In this document: positions 34,801 to 45,259 of the stretch, piece after piece
Position numbering within the stretch: position 1 is the stretch's first letter
Layout of the letters: each line of letters opens with the position of its first letter
Program-made: the position numbers and the translations under genes
DNA from: Strix aluco
Taxonomy: Eukaryota > Chordata > Aves > Strigiformes > Strigidae
NCBI RefSeq assembly: GCF_031877795.1
Contig: NC_133954.1
Location: 6,229,256 to 6,293,255, forward strand
Direction of reading: 5' to 3'
Length of the DNA: 64,000 bases
Notes under the pieces: generated by a model
Database searches by the model: none
What the model was told of the DNA's origin: nothing
The model's input: only the letters and a program-made list of their open reading frames with translations

Positions 34801-37329
34801 GTGCATGGTCAGAGCAGCTCTCCAAAGTACCTGGAACAGGAGAAGACACCTTGGTCTTCATCAGTGCTTCTCTTTGGATCATGTTCTGGCCAGGAATCAG
34901 GGAATGTCACTGTGTTCTGGGTCAAGAGAAGTAGATTTAGGGTAGAGGGTGGATTTTTTTCAGCTGCAAATGGGAAAATTCACATGCTCTTATTGGGAAA
35001 CGCCAGCTTCCTCATCATGGAGTATGGAGCTGGGATGAACAATTCAACTGGGGATGAGCAAAGATAAAGGCTATTGAAATAAGATGGTTCAGTCAGCAAT
35101 TTTGAGACACTTTTGGTTTTCCAGTATTTGCCTAACTTTGGCAGGAAAGGTTTTTAACTTTTGTGCAAAAGAACATTTTAATTTCCCAGAAACATCTTGT
35201 GGGACAGGAACACTTGGAGACTTCAGTAGGTTATAAACTGTGCAGTCCCACTTAAACCAGGCAAGGGACAGCCCTGGAGGGGTCCTGCTCACCTTAAACA
35301 ATGGCTTTTGGTGAAAAGCTGATGGATCCCCTGCTACCATGGCTGCTCCCCTGGAGAAGCTACACGAGTGCATGTGCTGTCCCATAGTTTGCCAGCCTGA
35401 AGATGCTCGTGTCCTCGGTTATTCCCAGCTCCTCTGTGCCATCTGCCAGTTTGTGTCAGGGGCTGTGACTCTCCTCCAGGTCAGTGATGCAGCACAGTCC
35501 CAGGCTGCATCCCTGCCCAGCCCAGACCTGCCAGGGGTGACTTTTCCTGTGTTCAGCTAATGTTGGAATCTGTCCATTAATGGGATCTTTAAGAAAAAAG
35601 TGTTGCCTTGGCATTGTTCTGGTCCCCTAATCCAATCAAATGAGATGCCAAGTCCCGATCCTTCCCACACTCTTGTATCAGCACTATTACTTTTCACAAA
35701 CTGCTCTTGTAATCTCATCAAGAAAAAATATCAAATTAATTAGCTGAGATAAGTTTTTCATAAACCCATTTTGAAGGGTGTGAATTATTTTACTCTCCTT
35801 AATTCTTTTTTTAATCGAGCCTTAGATCAGCCAAGCAATCATTTTGTGCCAGCTCAAGGTCAGGTCTCCACTATCCACTGCCCTTTTCTGGATGGAGAAA
35901 CCACAGAAGGTGCCCAAACCAACTCAGTCACTTGGAAACTGCATTGGAAAACAGCTCAGCTCTGCTCTGTCCTCCCCCAGCCACTGGTTTGCCCAGACCA
36001 GTCCCAGCCATGCTGGTGCTGGGAGTGGGAGAGCCCTCATGTCCAGGGCTGCACTGCAGCAGCTCAGGTCCGTGTTTTCTCCCCAGGAAAGCAGTCAAGG
36101 CCACGCTGGTGCTGCTGCCATTGCTGGGAATCACCTACATGTTGTTCTTTGTCAACCCGGGGGAGGATGAGATCTCCAGGATTGTCTTCATCTACTTCAA
36201 CTCCTTCCTGGAGTCCTTCCAGGTATGGTCCTCAGCACCATCTCAGTCTCCCTACCAAGGGATGTGGAGGACCCTGGCCTGGTCAATGCCTTCCCCCACT
36301 TCTTCCCCCTTCCAAAACCAGACATCCTCAAACCCCAGGGTTGTTCCAAAGATCCCGAGCCTGGGGGTGTTGCTGGCCATAGCTCTGCAGTGATTCTGCT
36401 GCTTGTCTCCTTCCAGGGCTTCTTTGTCTCTGTCTTCTACTGCTTCCTGAACAGCGAGGTGAGCACCAGGGGCTGGGGGTGCTTGGGGGAAGTTACCAAG
36501 TCATATATAATTGATGCAGGAGAAAAAGGGACTGGACCAGAGCTAGCTAGTGACCCAGGAGCATATCACACCATACAATTCATGGTCCTTCATCTCTTGG
36601 TCCCAGCTGGGCTGGCTGGGGATTTCAGTGTTCACCCAACCGCACTGTCTCAGCCGCCTGCCTCCAGTGCCCATCTCCCAGGGCCATCCCACACTGCAGT
36701 CGATGAAAAGGCATTTCTTCACTATTTACCTGCCACACAAAGCACTTGGGCTGTCGTAGGGCAGAATTAATGTTGAAGAAATGCCACTAGCATGAACCAG
36801 ACAAGCTATAAAACCTCCCCGACTGTCACTTGCACCTCTTCCAGCCCCTTGCAACATCCAATGCAGTGTGTAAGATGCTGGCTCTCCTGCAGAGCCCCTG
36901 CTCGGATTTATTTCTCCCTCTTGTTTCCATTTTGCATTCAGAGGCACCATCGGTCAGATTCACCTCTCTTCACAGCTGCAAAGGCTGTGTTTCACCAACA
37001 TCTTATCATACAAGACTGGGTGCCCTGGGAGGCGACAGGGGCTCCTGTGACCCTCCCTGCCCCTGGGGAGCTGAGCAGGGTTTCAGCAGCATTTTTGGTT
37101 GAAAGACTGCGGATGAAGACAGCTGGTGCCTCTGAACAATCTCAGACAGTGGTGACTAACTGTCCCCTCCTCTGTCTCACACCCCCAGGTCCGGTCAGCT
37201 GTACGGAAGCGGTGGCACCGATGGCAGGACAAGCACTCCATCCGTGCCCGCGTGGCTCGGGCCATGTCCATCCCCACCTCCCCAACCCGTGTCAGCTTCC
37301 ACAGCATCAAGCAGTCCACAGCTGTCTGA
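10852..37329 (+). CDS. CRHR1: CRHR1, corticotropin-releasing hormone receptor 1 (13 coding exons, 417 aa)
   Basis: Family B1 G-protein-coupled receptor of the plasma membrane. It binds CRH and urocortin and signals mainly through Gs and cAMP; in the pituitary it drives ACTH release. The exons join as 42+85+120+86+107+121+154+61+73+86+136+42+141 nt, giving 417 residues plus TGA. Layout: signal peptide about 1-25; extracellular domain with six cysteines (32, 46, 56, 70, 89, 104) in the family spacing and N-glycosylation sequons at 40, 47, 80, 92 and 100; seven membrane segments about 117-370; basic C-tail ending S-T-A-V, a PDZ-ligand-like end. Cys190 and Cys260 match the conserved ECL1-ECL2 disulfide. 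The C-tail ([15 protein letters not shown]) fits CRHR1 rather than CRHR2, whose tail differs there. The start codon was chosen because it heads a leucine-rich signal sequence and has A at -3 and G at +4. No frameshift or missing motif is seen. Identification is from memory of the family, not from a search. Confidence 0.96.
15595..15905. promoter_or_regulatory. AT-rich homeodomain-motif cluster in intron 1, candidate enhancer
   Basis: At least seven TAAT-core sites occur in 310 bp: GCTAATCG, CCAATTACAG, GCTAATTAGG, a 14-bp palindrome ATATTAATTAATAT at 15,820-15,833, and ATTAATTCCTAATTGTTATT. The block stands out from GC-rich DNA on both sides. Sequence pattern seen; enhancer role inferred. Confidence 0.35.
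15947..15960. repeat. (GT)7 microsatellite
   Basis: Seven uninterrupted GT units within intron 1. Confidence 0.85.
16150..16205 (+). repeat. MIR-like (CORE-SINE) relic
   Basis: GTGACCTCAGGCAAATTGTA then GTGCCTCAGTTTCCCTTCTG matches the order of the MIR tail (GTGACCTTGGGCAAGTCAC ... CTCAGTTTCC) as I know it. Diverged and short. Confidence 0.5.
17213..17240 (+). repeat. CTTT-rich pyrimidine tract
   Basis: TTTCCTTTCTTTCTTTCTTT-type microsatellite, 28 bp. Confidence 0.8.
19194..19278 (+). CDS. CRHR1: CRHR1 coding exon 2: signal peptide end and mature N-terminus
   Basis: Follows a CCCTGTGCAG acceptor and ends at GTGAGT in phase 1. It completes the signal peptide ([12 protein letters not shown]) and starts the mature hormone-binding domain, with the first conserved cysteine at residue 32 in Q-Y-C-E-S-L and a sequon N-H-T at 40. 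Confidence 0.92.
19279..28261 (+). other. CRHR1: CRHR1 intron 2 (9.0 kb)
   Basis: GT-AG intron in phase 1. Mostly unique non-coding DNA with a TGGAAG tandem repeat at 20,441 and an AT-rich stretch at 26,800-27,260. No additional exon is recognised. Confidence 0.85.
20441..20464 (+). repeat. (TGGAAR)4 tandem repeat
   Basis: Four six-base TGGAAG/TGGAAA units within intron 2. Confidence 0.8.
28262..28381 (+). CDS. CRHR1: CRHR1 coding exon 3: extracellular domain core
   Basis: Acceptor TTTTCCCACAG, donor GTAAGA, 120 nt, phase 1 on both sides. Encodes cysteines 46, 56 and 70 and the diagnostic stretch [16 protein letters not shown], nearly identical to mammalian CRHR1, plus FYGVRYNTT. These cysteines take part in the three family disulfides (expected pairs 32-56, 46-89, 70-104). 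Confidence 0.96.
28382..29589 (+). other. CRHR1: CRHR1 intron 3
   Basis: 1.2-kb GT-AG intron in phase 1. Nothing recognisable inside. Confidence 0.85.
29590..29675 (+). CDS. CRHR1: CRHR1 coding exon 4: end of hormone-binding domain
   Basis: Acceptor CTCTTTCAG, donor GTAGGA. Encodes [14 protein letters not shown] and the last two ectodomain cysteines (89 and 104), with sequons at 92 and 100. Ends in phase 0 just before the juxtamembrane segment. Confidence 0.95.
29676..30748 (+). other. CRHR1: CRHR1 intron 4
   Basis: 1.1-kb GT-AG intron in phase 0. Nothing recognisable inside. Confidence 0.85.
30749..30855 (+). CDS. CRHR1: CRHR1 coding exon 5: juxtamembrane stalk and TM1
   Basis: Acceptor CCCCACCAG, donor GTGAGT. 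Begins K-K-S-K-L-H-Y-H and carries membrane segment 1 (about residues 117-143) up to the first intracellular loop, R-L-R. The splice inside loop 1 is where the human gene can insert an extra cassette exon; here exon 5 passes directly to exon 6. Confidence 0.96.
30856..31244 (+). other. CRHR1: CRHR1 intron 5, site of the human loop-1 insert exon
   Basis: 389-bp GT-AG intron in phase 2. In the human gene a cassette exon coding a 29-residue insert lies at this point; I see no 87-nt open, splice-bounded cassette with matching phase here. Confidence 0.75.
31245..31365 (+). CDS. CRHR1: CRHR1 coding exon 6: TM2
   Basis: Acceptor CTTCTCCAG, donor GTAGGT. Encodes [13 protein letters not shown] and [10 protein letters not shown], the loop-1 end and membrane segment 2, nearly identical to mammalian CRHR1. 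Ends in phase 0. Confidence 0.96.
31635..31788 (+). CDS. CRHR1: CRHR1 coding exon 7: TM3 and start of TM4
   Basis: Acceptor CTTGGCAG, donor GTAAGT. Contains the conserved WCR cysteine (190), the TM3 signature [11 protein letters not shown] typical of class B receptors, and the start of membrane segment 4 (KWMFICIGW). Ends in phase 1. Confidence 0.97.
32041..32101 (+). CDS. CRHR1: CRHR1 coding exon 8: TM4
   Basis: Acceptor CATCTGCAG, donor GTGAGT. With the split codon it reads [14 protein letters not shown], the rest of membrane segment 4, then Y-Y-D-N-E-K leading into extracellular loop 2. The split Cys codon replaces the Gly seen in the human protein. Confidence 0.96.
32102..33011 (+). other. 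CRHR1: CRHR1 intron 8
   Basis: 0.9-kb GT-AG intron; no other feature recognised. Confidence 0.85.
33012..33084 (+). CDS. CRHR1: CRHR1 coding exon 9: extracellular loop 2 and start of TM5
   Basis: Acceptor CCTTGCAG, donor GTAAGA. Encodes [18 protein letters not shown], which holds loop-2 Cys260 that pairs with Cys190, then the start of membrane segment 5. Phase 0 at its end. Confidence 0.96.
33085..34253 (+). other. CRHR1: CRHR1 intron 9
   Basis: 1.2-kb GT-AG intron in phase 0; no other feature recognised. Confidence 0.85.
34254..34339 (+). CDS. CRHR1: CRHR1 coding exon 10: TM5 and intracellular loop 3
   Basis: Acceptor CTTCCTTCTAG, donor GTAAGA. Encodes [20 protein letters not shown] and TTSETIQY, the end of membrane segment 5 and the G-protein-contacting third intracellular loop, essentially identical to mammalian CRHR1. 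Confidence 0.97.
34340..36086 (+). other. CRHR1: CRHR1 intron 10
   Basis: 1.7-kb GT-AG intron in phase 2. It contains a 166-codon chance frame at 34,567-35,067 without domain content; not called as a gene. Confidence 0.85.
36087..36222 (+). CDS. CRHR1: CRHR1 coding exon 11: TM6 to start of TM7
   Basis: Acceptor TTTTCTCCCCAG, donor GTATGG. Encodes [19 protein letters not shown] (membrane segment 6 with the class B L-L-P-L-L-G-x-x-Y motif), extracellular loop 3 (NPGEDEIS) and the first part of membrane segment 7. Phase 0 at its end. Confidence 0.97.
36417..36458 (+). CDS. CRHR1: CRHR1 coding exon 12: 42-nt exon of TM7
   Basis: Acceptor CTCCTTCCAG, donor GTGAGC. Encodes exactly 14 codons, [14 protein letters not shown], in phase 0 on both sides, so skipping it keeps the frame but removes part of membrane segment 7. 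In human CRHR1 the equivalent exon is skipped in the CRHR1d form. Confidence 0.95.
36459..37188 (+). other. CRHR1: CRHR1 intron 12
   Basis: 0.7-kb GT-AG intron in phase 0; no other feature recognised. Confidence 0.85.
37189..37329 (+). CDS. CRHR1: CRHR1 coding exon 13: C-terminal tail and stop
   Basis: Acceptor ACACCCCCAG. Encodes the helix-8 region and the tail, with [33 protein letters not shown] and final S-T-A-V, then TGA at 37,327-37,329. It contains Ser/Thr clusters suitable for kinase regulation and arrestin recruitment. This tail is the strongest evidence for CRHR1 over CRHR2. Confidence 0.97.
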   Translation, partial: VRSAVRKRWHRWQDKHSIRARVARAMSIPTSPTRVSFHSIKQSTAV

Positions 37330-38689
37330 GCCGGGAGCGAGCTGCCGTACGGGATGGGGGAGCTGGTGTCCCCGCTGTGTGGGACCCCTGACATGACACA
37401 GCACAGGAGACGGGTCCTGCCTGCACCCACCAGTCTCGCAGAGGGCACACAAACTTGCTGCAGCTATGGGAAACCCTACAGAAGTTTCTGTCCCACTTGC
37501 TGGTGGAGACCTGTAGGATAGGACAGCTGAGATGCTGCTTTGTCATCTCCCTGGCAGCAGTGTGACCTGCTGGGGCAGCAGAAGGAGCCAGAGGAGCCTC
37601 AAGAGGTTGCAGCAACCTCCCTGCCTGCCTCCATCCTGGGCATAATGACCCATGTCCCATCGCTGCCTCTCTTGAGTTCGTCACTGCTTTGAGGTGACAG
37701 GACATCAGGACATTGCTGGGACAGCTTATGGGGCTAATCCCTTGGGAAGCTGGGTCAATCTTCCAGTGGGTGCATGCTGGGGTGCTGCTGGGGGGACAAA
37801 ACCTTCTCGAGTGGCCAAAGCCCTCTGGGTTGACAGGGGATGGATGGAGAGCCCTGGACTGACTGCAGACATCACTTTATGAGGTTGCGGTTTTGTACCA
37901 CTGGGGTTATTTGAGCCCTTCCCCTGCCCCTTGCTATGTCCCCAGGATGTCCTGTAACTGCTGCTTGCTCTGACTAGGTCATTTCTCATCTCGACACCAC
38001 AGGTGTGAGGCAGAGCAAGGGGGTGGGAGAGGGCAAGGAACCATGCAGGGGACAAGGGTGCATCCCAGGGCTTCTGAACAGCCACATGGAAGGGTCTTGG
38101 TCTGAAGGGAGGCATGAGCTTTAGTTAATCCTGTGGTCCATCTCAGGCCAGATGGATCTACAGATCTTTGCAAAGCCCCTGGTCCTCAGGCTGACTCCAT
38201 GCCCCTGCTCAGGGGGTGGAAAGATGAGGAAGCACTACAGTGAAGCGGTGGCTGAACTCCCCAGAAGCAGCTACTGTGGGGCCATGCCATGGCTTTGCTC
38301 CCCTCCTCCCTGCCCTGCTTTTACCCGTGGACTCAGTGCCAAAGCTGTTCCTTGCTCTTACACAGAGGATGGGGCCAAATCATTCCTGTGCTGGGGTTAA
38401 GTGCCTTGGAGGGGCGGCAGCCTCCCTCCCCATGCTGGGGACCTCAGATCATCCCCCGTGCAGCTGCCAAGTCCCTGATCCACCCCCAATGCCCTGATTC
38501 ATGTGGTCACTGAAAGCAGCTGAGCAGAGAGGTCTATGCAAGGTTTTGTCCTGACCTTCTCAGAGCCACATTTTGCCTGCCCCATATGAGGTCTGGGAAT
38601 GCCTGGGCAGGGGGAGGATGCCAGAGGGGTTATGGACTGAGTCTGCACTCTGCATCCCAGCGATTTTGCTGCTGGGGCCCTGCAGGGTC

Positions 38690-38775
38690 TGGCATGAGTT
38701 CCTTCACATTTCTGTGCCTCAGTTTCCCCACTATAAAGAAGAGGCATAAGTACTTCCTGCCCTGGGGAGATTTAA
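38690..38775 (+). repeat. MIR-like (CORE-SINE) relic in the CRHR1 3' UTR region
   Basis: TTCACATTTCTGTGCCTCAG TTTCCCC then ACTATAAAGAAGAGGCATAA and TTCCTGCCCTGGGGAGATTTAA follows the MIR order: splice-like CTCAGTTTCC, TGTAAAATGGGGATAA, then the ...GAGATTAAA region. Diverged copy in sense orientation. Confidence 0.55.
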
Positions 38776-38830
38776 GCATCTTTGAAATTGTAGTACTCTC
38801 TGATTTCCTCAGGATACACCACCAGAAAGG

Positions 38831-38836
38831 AATAAA
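38831..38836 (+). terminator. Candidate polyadenylation signal of CRHR1
   Basis: First AATAAA downstream of the stop codon, followed by a T-rich stretch that could serve as the downstream element. Confidence 0.4.
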
Positions 38837-39303
38837 ATTTTTCCTTTTCTTTAAAGGGAGGCATAGGTAAAAACCTCCAGGTTCTTTCCTTAAACATTTG
38901 AGAAGTTCAGTAGTTTAAAGCAAACTCCTCTCATTTCCTTCCCATTGATATTTCCTACCTGCATGTCTACTGTGCAGCCAAAACCAGAAATACCCCATTG
39001 CCTCCAATAACATGCTGGGAGAAGCGACAGCTCCCGGTATGATGGAGTGACCACAATGAGGACCATACCCTGCACGTGGGTCAGGTTTTGGTACCTGTAC
39101 AAGCTCATCCATCACCGACAGTCCCAGAAACTGCCCCTTATACAATATGTGGGTGAGAAAAAGACCCCCAGAGTTATGCAATGGGAAAAGTGGCAGCTCC
39201 CAGCTTTACAGACGCTTTCTGCTGATGTCCTACAAGAAGTAGACTTGTGCGTCCCCCACCGTGGGTCAGTTTGATTTCTCTGCCAGGTGCTTTGGCAGGA
39301 GCT

Positions 39304-39309
39304 AATAAA
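39304..39309 (+). terminator. Second candidate polyadenylation signal of CRHR1
   Basis: AATAAAG followed within 10-20 nt by TTCTGCTGGC, a modest downstream element. An alternative to the signal at 38,831. Confidence 0.35.
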
Positions 39310-39994
39310 GTTCTGCTGGCTACGGAGAAGGGGAAATGCCCCAGGGAGATTTTTTCATTGTACATACAAGTGATGTTACCAAAAAGTGACGTGCTATATG
39401 TACAATATGAATTTTTCTAAAGTGGGGTAATTTTTGGTGGAAAAGAAGCTGGAAATTGAAAAACCAAAGAAAGAAACCCAAACAGAAGCATCTGTGTTCA
39501 CATCACTGTTTTTTCCTTTTTCTCTTAGTAGTCTGCTCTGACTGACATGACTTTGCTTTCTGTAGCTGGAGAATTGTGTGTATTCTCAGCCTTGTTTGAT
39601 TAAAATTACTTCAATTCCTCTCACAAGGGCTTTTGGGGCATGTTTATCTTTTGGAAAAGACAACCCCAGCATGGCCCCTTCCCACTTCCCATGGGAGCAT
39701 CCTTGTGCTGCAGCAGGCTCAGCATCCCACAGAGGCACCTGGGGTAGCTGGTGGCTTTTTTGTCTCCTCTCTATCCCAAGTCCACATGTCCATAGCATGG
39801 AGGTGGGATACAGGCTCTCTGTGAAGGTATCAACACCATCTCACTAAGGGAGGTGAGGAGCACCCCGTGTGGGTCTCGCACACAAGTACCATCAGGGCTA
39901 GAGAAACTCCTCCAAGTTTTCCGTGATGCTCCCTCTCACCAGCTGAGCTAAGACAGAATAAAAATGTAATGTGCTTCGCAGCAGGAGGGAGGGC

Positions 39995-40275
39995 CAATTA
40001 AACTCGAATTTCATTTCATACATCAATGTTTACGAGTGAAATTTAGACACAAACATCTTTCTGGTCAAGCTCTTCCGTTGCAGAATTAATTTGTTCAACT
40101 CACAGAGCCTTGGAGAGCGCTGTAATTTGGTAAGCACCATGCACATAAATAATAATTACAGGTTCCTGCTGATTACATGATTGTATTTAAAGTTGCCAAG
40201 TAATTCTGAAATTAATGACCTGCCAATCCTGTGCTCTTGACGAGGTTGTAGCCTCTTGAGACAATCCTGCATTAA
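39995..40275. promoter_or_regulatory. AT-rich TAAT-motif block 3' of CRHR1, candidate regulatory element
   Basis: Contains CCAATTAAAC, AGAATTAATTTG, AATAATAATTACAGG, CTGATTACATGATTG and AAATTAATGACC within 280 bp, in otherwise GC-richer DNA. Role inferred. Confidence 0.25.
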
Positions 40276-43200
40276 CCCTTGATATTATCCTGACACTTCT
40301 CAGGGCTGGAGAGGCAAAGTGGGACCCCGAGGATGGGAACTCGTGGTGCTATGGGACATCCCAGGATGGGAGTGAGGCAGAATCACAGGAGCCTCTCCAG
40401 CACAGAGAAGGAATTTAATTTAGCTTCTTTATTTGATTAACACATGAAATCCACCATGGAGGTTGCCTCCAGCCCTGAAATCATTCCCCAGCCTGAGCCC
40501 TACCACCCAAGGTCAAAGCCTGGGGGTCCTGACTGTCCTGAGCTACATCCCCAGCAAACCAAGAGCCAGCGAAGGAGAAAAACCTGCCATCCAGAGCCTG
40601 AATAGAGGGAGAGCAAGCTCATGATCCTCATCCTCTGTGGAAGATCTGAGCTTTCATCCCACCTTCCAGCCAGGCTGCCCTGGGCAAACATCCCCACTGC
40701 CAGAGCCAGGACCTCCCAGTTCTCGCTCCACCACTACGGGCATGATGCACTGTCCATCAGTCAGAGGGTTTATAGCTTGTATTTAAAGCCAGGCTGGACT
40801 ATCACTCCCCTCCCATCCATCCTGGCTCACAGACTCCATTTCTGTCTGGTTGCCCACAGCTTTGGACTATTCCTGGATGTTTAACCCTCTCTGTACCTGC
40901 CCAGGTTGGCAATGATCCTAGAAGGGGTAGGAGAGGAAATCTCGTGGTGGTTTACTGCCCGATGGGCTCATTTATGGCTTTCAGCACCGTCCGCCCAAAG
41001 ATGCCTCTTGCCTGCGATGTGTCATCCTTCCAGCACTGCCAAACCTCCAATAAATATTTAATCCTTTAATACCGATGCCCTCTCTCTCACTGCTCTCCCC
41101 ACAGCCTCAAGCCTCCCGCTGACATTTGTCACTGCAGTCGCAGTTAAATGGTTTTCAAAAGCATGTGGCGGCAGGAGACAGGCAGCTCTCTGCCACCCTC
41201 ATGAAATTTTCAAAGGGCTGTATTTTTCTAGTTTGGAGGAAATCTAAAGATCAGAGATGCAAGCGCAGTTCCCACAGATCCTGTTAGAGAGCCTGTCTGT
41301 GCAGCCCTGGAGAAAAGGCTTTTCTGGCCGCTCCTCGAGGAGCCCCAGGGCCATGTCGAAGGCAGCAGAGGTGTATGTGTCACACAACGTGCTGGAGATG
41401 GGCACCTGCAAGGAGCAGCAGTGGGTTGGTCCCATGACCAAGAGTGACTCATGCTCGTGGCTCTGGATTTATCTGCAGTGATCACCCACACCCAGCTGGA
41501 GCCCTCAGCGATGCTCCCAGGGGGATGTGCACCAACAGTTGTCCAGGTTTTCCAGGTTCATTTGGAAATAGTTTGACCCCTTGCAGTCCCCAACAGACTG
41601 CTTCCATCACAGCACCAGCAGAGGCTCTGCAGGCACCATGGCAGAGCTCCCCTGCCCTGCCCTCATCCCTATCAGGCAAAAGTTTCCATGGGAAGCTGTT
41701 GCTTGTAGTCTGCTCAAATCTGCTGCTGAGCCTCCTGCTAGTAGGGGAAACTGAAGCATGGATTTGCATAGGGAGATGCTGGGCTCTGCCTGGTGAGCAC
41801 CATCCTGCCAGACACCTCTGCTGCAGGGCATCCTCCAGCCCCAGTCATCCAGGACTGAGACCTGCTTCAGGAGACATCAGTGTGACGGGGAGCTCAGGAC
41901 CCTTCTCAGCAGCCTGCAGCCTCCTCCTGCCCTGGAGGAAGCAGCCCCAGTGGGAGGTACCCCATCCTGACCCAACCAACAACCCCTCAAACACAATTGC
42001 TTTCTGCTCCGACAGCAGCATCCATTTCCAGCCAGCTTGCTGATACATCGAGCTGCCCTTCCTGGCTCTCACAGCAGGAGACCCTAATTTTGGGTGCAGC
42101 AGGAGAAGGGTCACAACTTCCCTTGCTCAGCGCTGTGCCCATGGGGATCAATTCCCGCTGGGGTCCCCCAGCAGTGCCAGTGGCAAGTGCTTGAGATCCA
42201 GATGTCCATCCCTTGTGGTCCCTGGCTACTTCATTTGCTGCCTCCCCATTTATGCATTGAGGCAAATTACAAACAACTGGTCCTCACCTGCCCTTTCCAG
42301 CACATGGTGTCAGTGACACAGCCATCGCGGCTCAGCCAGCACAAAGTCTTCGGGGTTTGTCTGCTGAGTGTGGCTGAGCTCTGATCACAAGGTGTCAGGG
42401 CTTGTGGCTCAGTCCCAAAAGATCGTCTCCAACTGCCAGTGACTATTAGCATCTCTCTGCTTCCAGAAGGGCTTCAGCTTTTCTTGGGATGAAACCAGCC
42501 TTCGGGAGAGCAGATGATCCAGTCGTGTTGCAACTAGGAGGGTGTCCTGTCCTGTGCTTGCAGCTCCAGGGTGCTGGGTGAAGTCTTGGAGGCTGGATAA
42601 GGTCCTTCTTGCAGGAGCATGACTTCAGCGGGGTGGCTGGAGAGTCCCAAGGAGCTGGTGGCTCTGGAGAAGCCTGTGTGTATGTGAAATACAGGACAAA
42701 AAGGGGATCCCTGGCTTAAGCATTTGCAGCGTTCCTGATTGCAGAGGGGTTGTCAGCACAGCAGGAGCCAGAGACCTGGAGGAACACAAACAAGGAAAAC
42801 CGCAGCTTGAGAAGGACGTGTAAATGAAATACACTGCAAACACAGAAGCAGGATCTCAGTACAAGCCAGGAAAAAGCAGTGTGACTGTGCCTGCTGGTTC
42901 GAAAGGAAAATGAGATGAGATATTCAGGAAAAGCCTTGGATTATGGGCTAGAATGATTACACCCTTATTGAAGTTTGACCGGTGCTGCAACACTAACTCA
43001 AAGCCATGGTAATAGAAATGCTTATGATTCTGATCAAAATTATTTTGGTGTCTAATGGGAGCTGTATTTTAATGCATTAATATGATTAAGATATGCTTAG
43101 AGACAGCAGACTTTCTAAGCAGATAAAATAGCCCTTTTTTTGCTCAGTGGGGAACAACTCGTTCCATAGCACTTTCTACACAGGGATCTTTCTGGCTGCT

Positions 43201-45259
43201 GCCTTTGTGCCAGGCGGTGTTACAGGAAACTCATCCGATTACTAATGATAAAAAAAATTTTCAAGCTGCAACCAAGCAAGCTCTCCACGGTGACAGGGAG
43301 GTGAGCTGAGACACTGTGGCTTGTCACCTGCATGCCCTGGAGACTGCCCAGCCTGGCTGAGAGCAGCCCATGACCACAATTGTGGGGCAGCCTCCAACCC
43401 GCGTTGATGTGTCCTGTGCAGGTGCAGCCTTGAATTAACTGCTACCTCCCCTCCCTGCTGCCCAGGTGCTGGTGGGACTGCTGGTCCCTCCTTGGGATAG
43501 CTGGGACATGTCACCATTCACCCTCAGCATCCCCAGGGATGGCTGGGATCACCAGGCAGATTCCAGCATTTCTGTGTTTCTGCTCCATCTCCCCAGGCCA
43601 GCTGAGACCCAGCATTATAAACTGGGTCTAAGCGCATCTCACCACCTCCTGGAGCAGTCTCACTGCTTCCAGCAGCAACACAATTGAGTTCACCTGGGTG
43701 ATTGTACCCAGCTCCTTATCAAAACTCTTAGTAGCTGCTCTGTCTCAGTGGCAGGGAAGCATTTGTCCCCTTCCCTCCATGGTGCTAGCCCTTGCACACA
43801 AACCCACCCTGAAGATGAGCCAAGCCCATATATTTTTATTCAGATCAGCCTACAAATGCTTCATCCATCTCTTTTGACCCCCAGGGGAAAGTTTTTTTGC
43901 CTAAACACTAAATTCTGGTTGGTTTTGTGTATGGCTAAAGAAGGTATGTTTCCTGCCCCTAAAATTCCCCATCTGCGTGTAATTCCCATGCTTTTCTATT
44001 TCTTCTTCCAAAAGCAGTGCCCAAATACACTGTGTGACAGCAAGGAACAAAGCCTAGCCCAGTCCCCAGAGATTTTCTCCTATAAAAGCTGCATCTCAGG
44101 CAGGTTACACCAAAATTGCATGGAGAGATTTGAAGGCCGCAACACAACCTGAAGCACCGCAAATCCCAGCTTGGCAAAACAAGACGCGAGTCAAGCACTG
44201 CTGGAGAGGAGGAAGTGTGGAGCCAGTGCCATGGCAATAGAGGAAAATCTATGCAAAATGGGTAGCAATTAAATGAGAATTAACCGGGTTGCAACAGAAG
44301 AAAATTGCTTTTTTCAAACCCTCTTGATTATAGAGTTGAAATGGCCCAGAGCTCCCATGGCTTATCACCGGCGTGAACAGATGAAGAGGCTGTTAATCAA
44401 GATTGTCAGAAGCTTTCCCAAAGCCAAACATCCTCGCTGGAGCAAGGGCTTGGCGGGGACCTTTGCTTTGCCACAGCTTCATCTGCTCAGATATTAACTA
44501 CAGAAGCGCTGGCGGGAGAAGGTGGATGACTTGTTGGTTTCTCCAGAAAAGGGCTGGGGATTTCACACTGGTAGTCGGGGAGGTGACACTTCCAGTGGGG
44601 TGGGATGGAAATGGACCCTCTGCAGCCCATCCCCATTCCCCGCAGCCCTCCTCCTTCCCTGACATCCTGAAAGGCCAGTGGTGTCTGTCATCAGTGCTGT
44701 GGTGCAGCAGGCAAACAGGGTGTTTTGTCAGACTCCCTCACCAAAAGCCAAGCTTTGACACAGGCTGATGACCTGCCAAGATGGGCTGGGGGCCAGGGAA
44801 TGGTTGGGGGTGGGCAGACGTGTGATTCCTCCCCCTGTCCACCCTCACCCCCCTGGCACAGAGACCAGATGGACAGTCACATCTGACATACACACAGCCC
44901 TGGGGAATAAAAGACTTTGGGAGAGGACCTGCATCCAGCCAAGGTCAGATCTGGTCCTCTGACCCCCTAAAAGAATAGACCCCAGCTCCCCCAGTCCCAC
45001 AGCTCTGGGAAGCAGCTGGGACACTTCTCATCAGCTCCTCTAAACAGCTTTGGGAGTTTGAAGCAAGGACAGAGGGTGGAAAATTGCTTTGCATTGCAGC
45101 TGAAGTGAGCAGGGAGCACATGTGGGGACACAACCAGGAATTGTCACAAAAACCAGCCCATCCTGTGCTTGAAGAGGTGACCACCAGTCGTCAGTTCTAA
45201 CCGTGCTCAGATAAACCCCAAAATAGGTGCCACTTGGGCTCAGCAGCTGAGCTGCAGCT

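Larger units (their letters stand above)
37330..39330 (+). other. CRHR1: Probable 3' UTR and transcript end of CRHR1
   Basis: No open frame with protein-like content follows the stop. Two AATAAA hexamers, at 38,831-38,836 and 39,304-39,309, are candidate polyadenylation signals, giving 3' UTRs of about 1.5 or 2.0 kb; another lies at 39,957. A MIR-like relic sits at 38,690-38,775. Which signal is used cannot be decided from sequence. Confidence 0.45.

Noticed and set aside
41262..41425. Minus-strand terminal-exon-like block (acceptor CTCCTTGCAG, then VPISSTLCDTYTSAAFDMAL...)
   Set aside because: Looks protein-like, but two other frames, one on the plus strand, are equally open and plausible, and no partner exon or clear polyadenylation signal was found.
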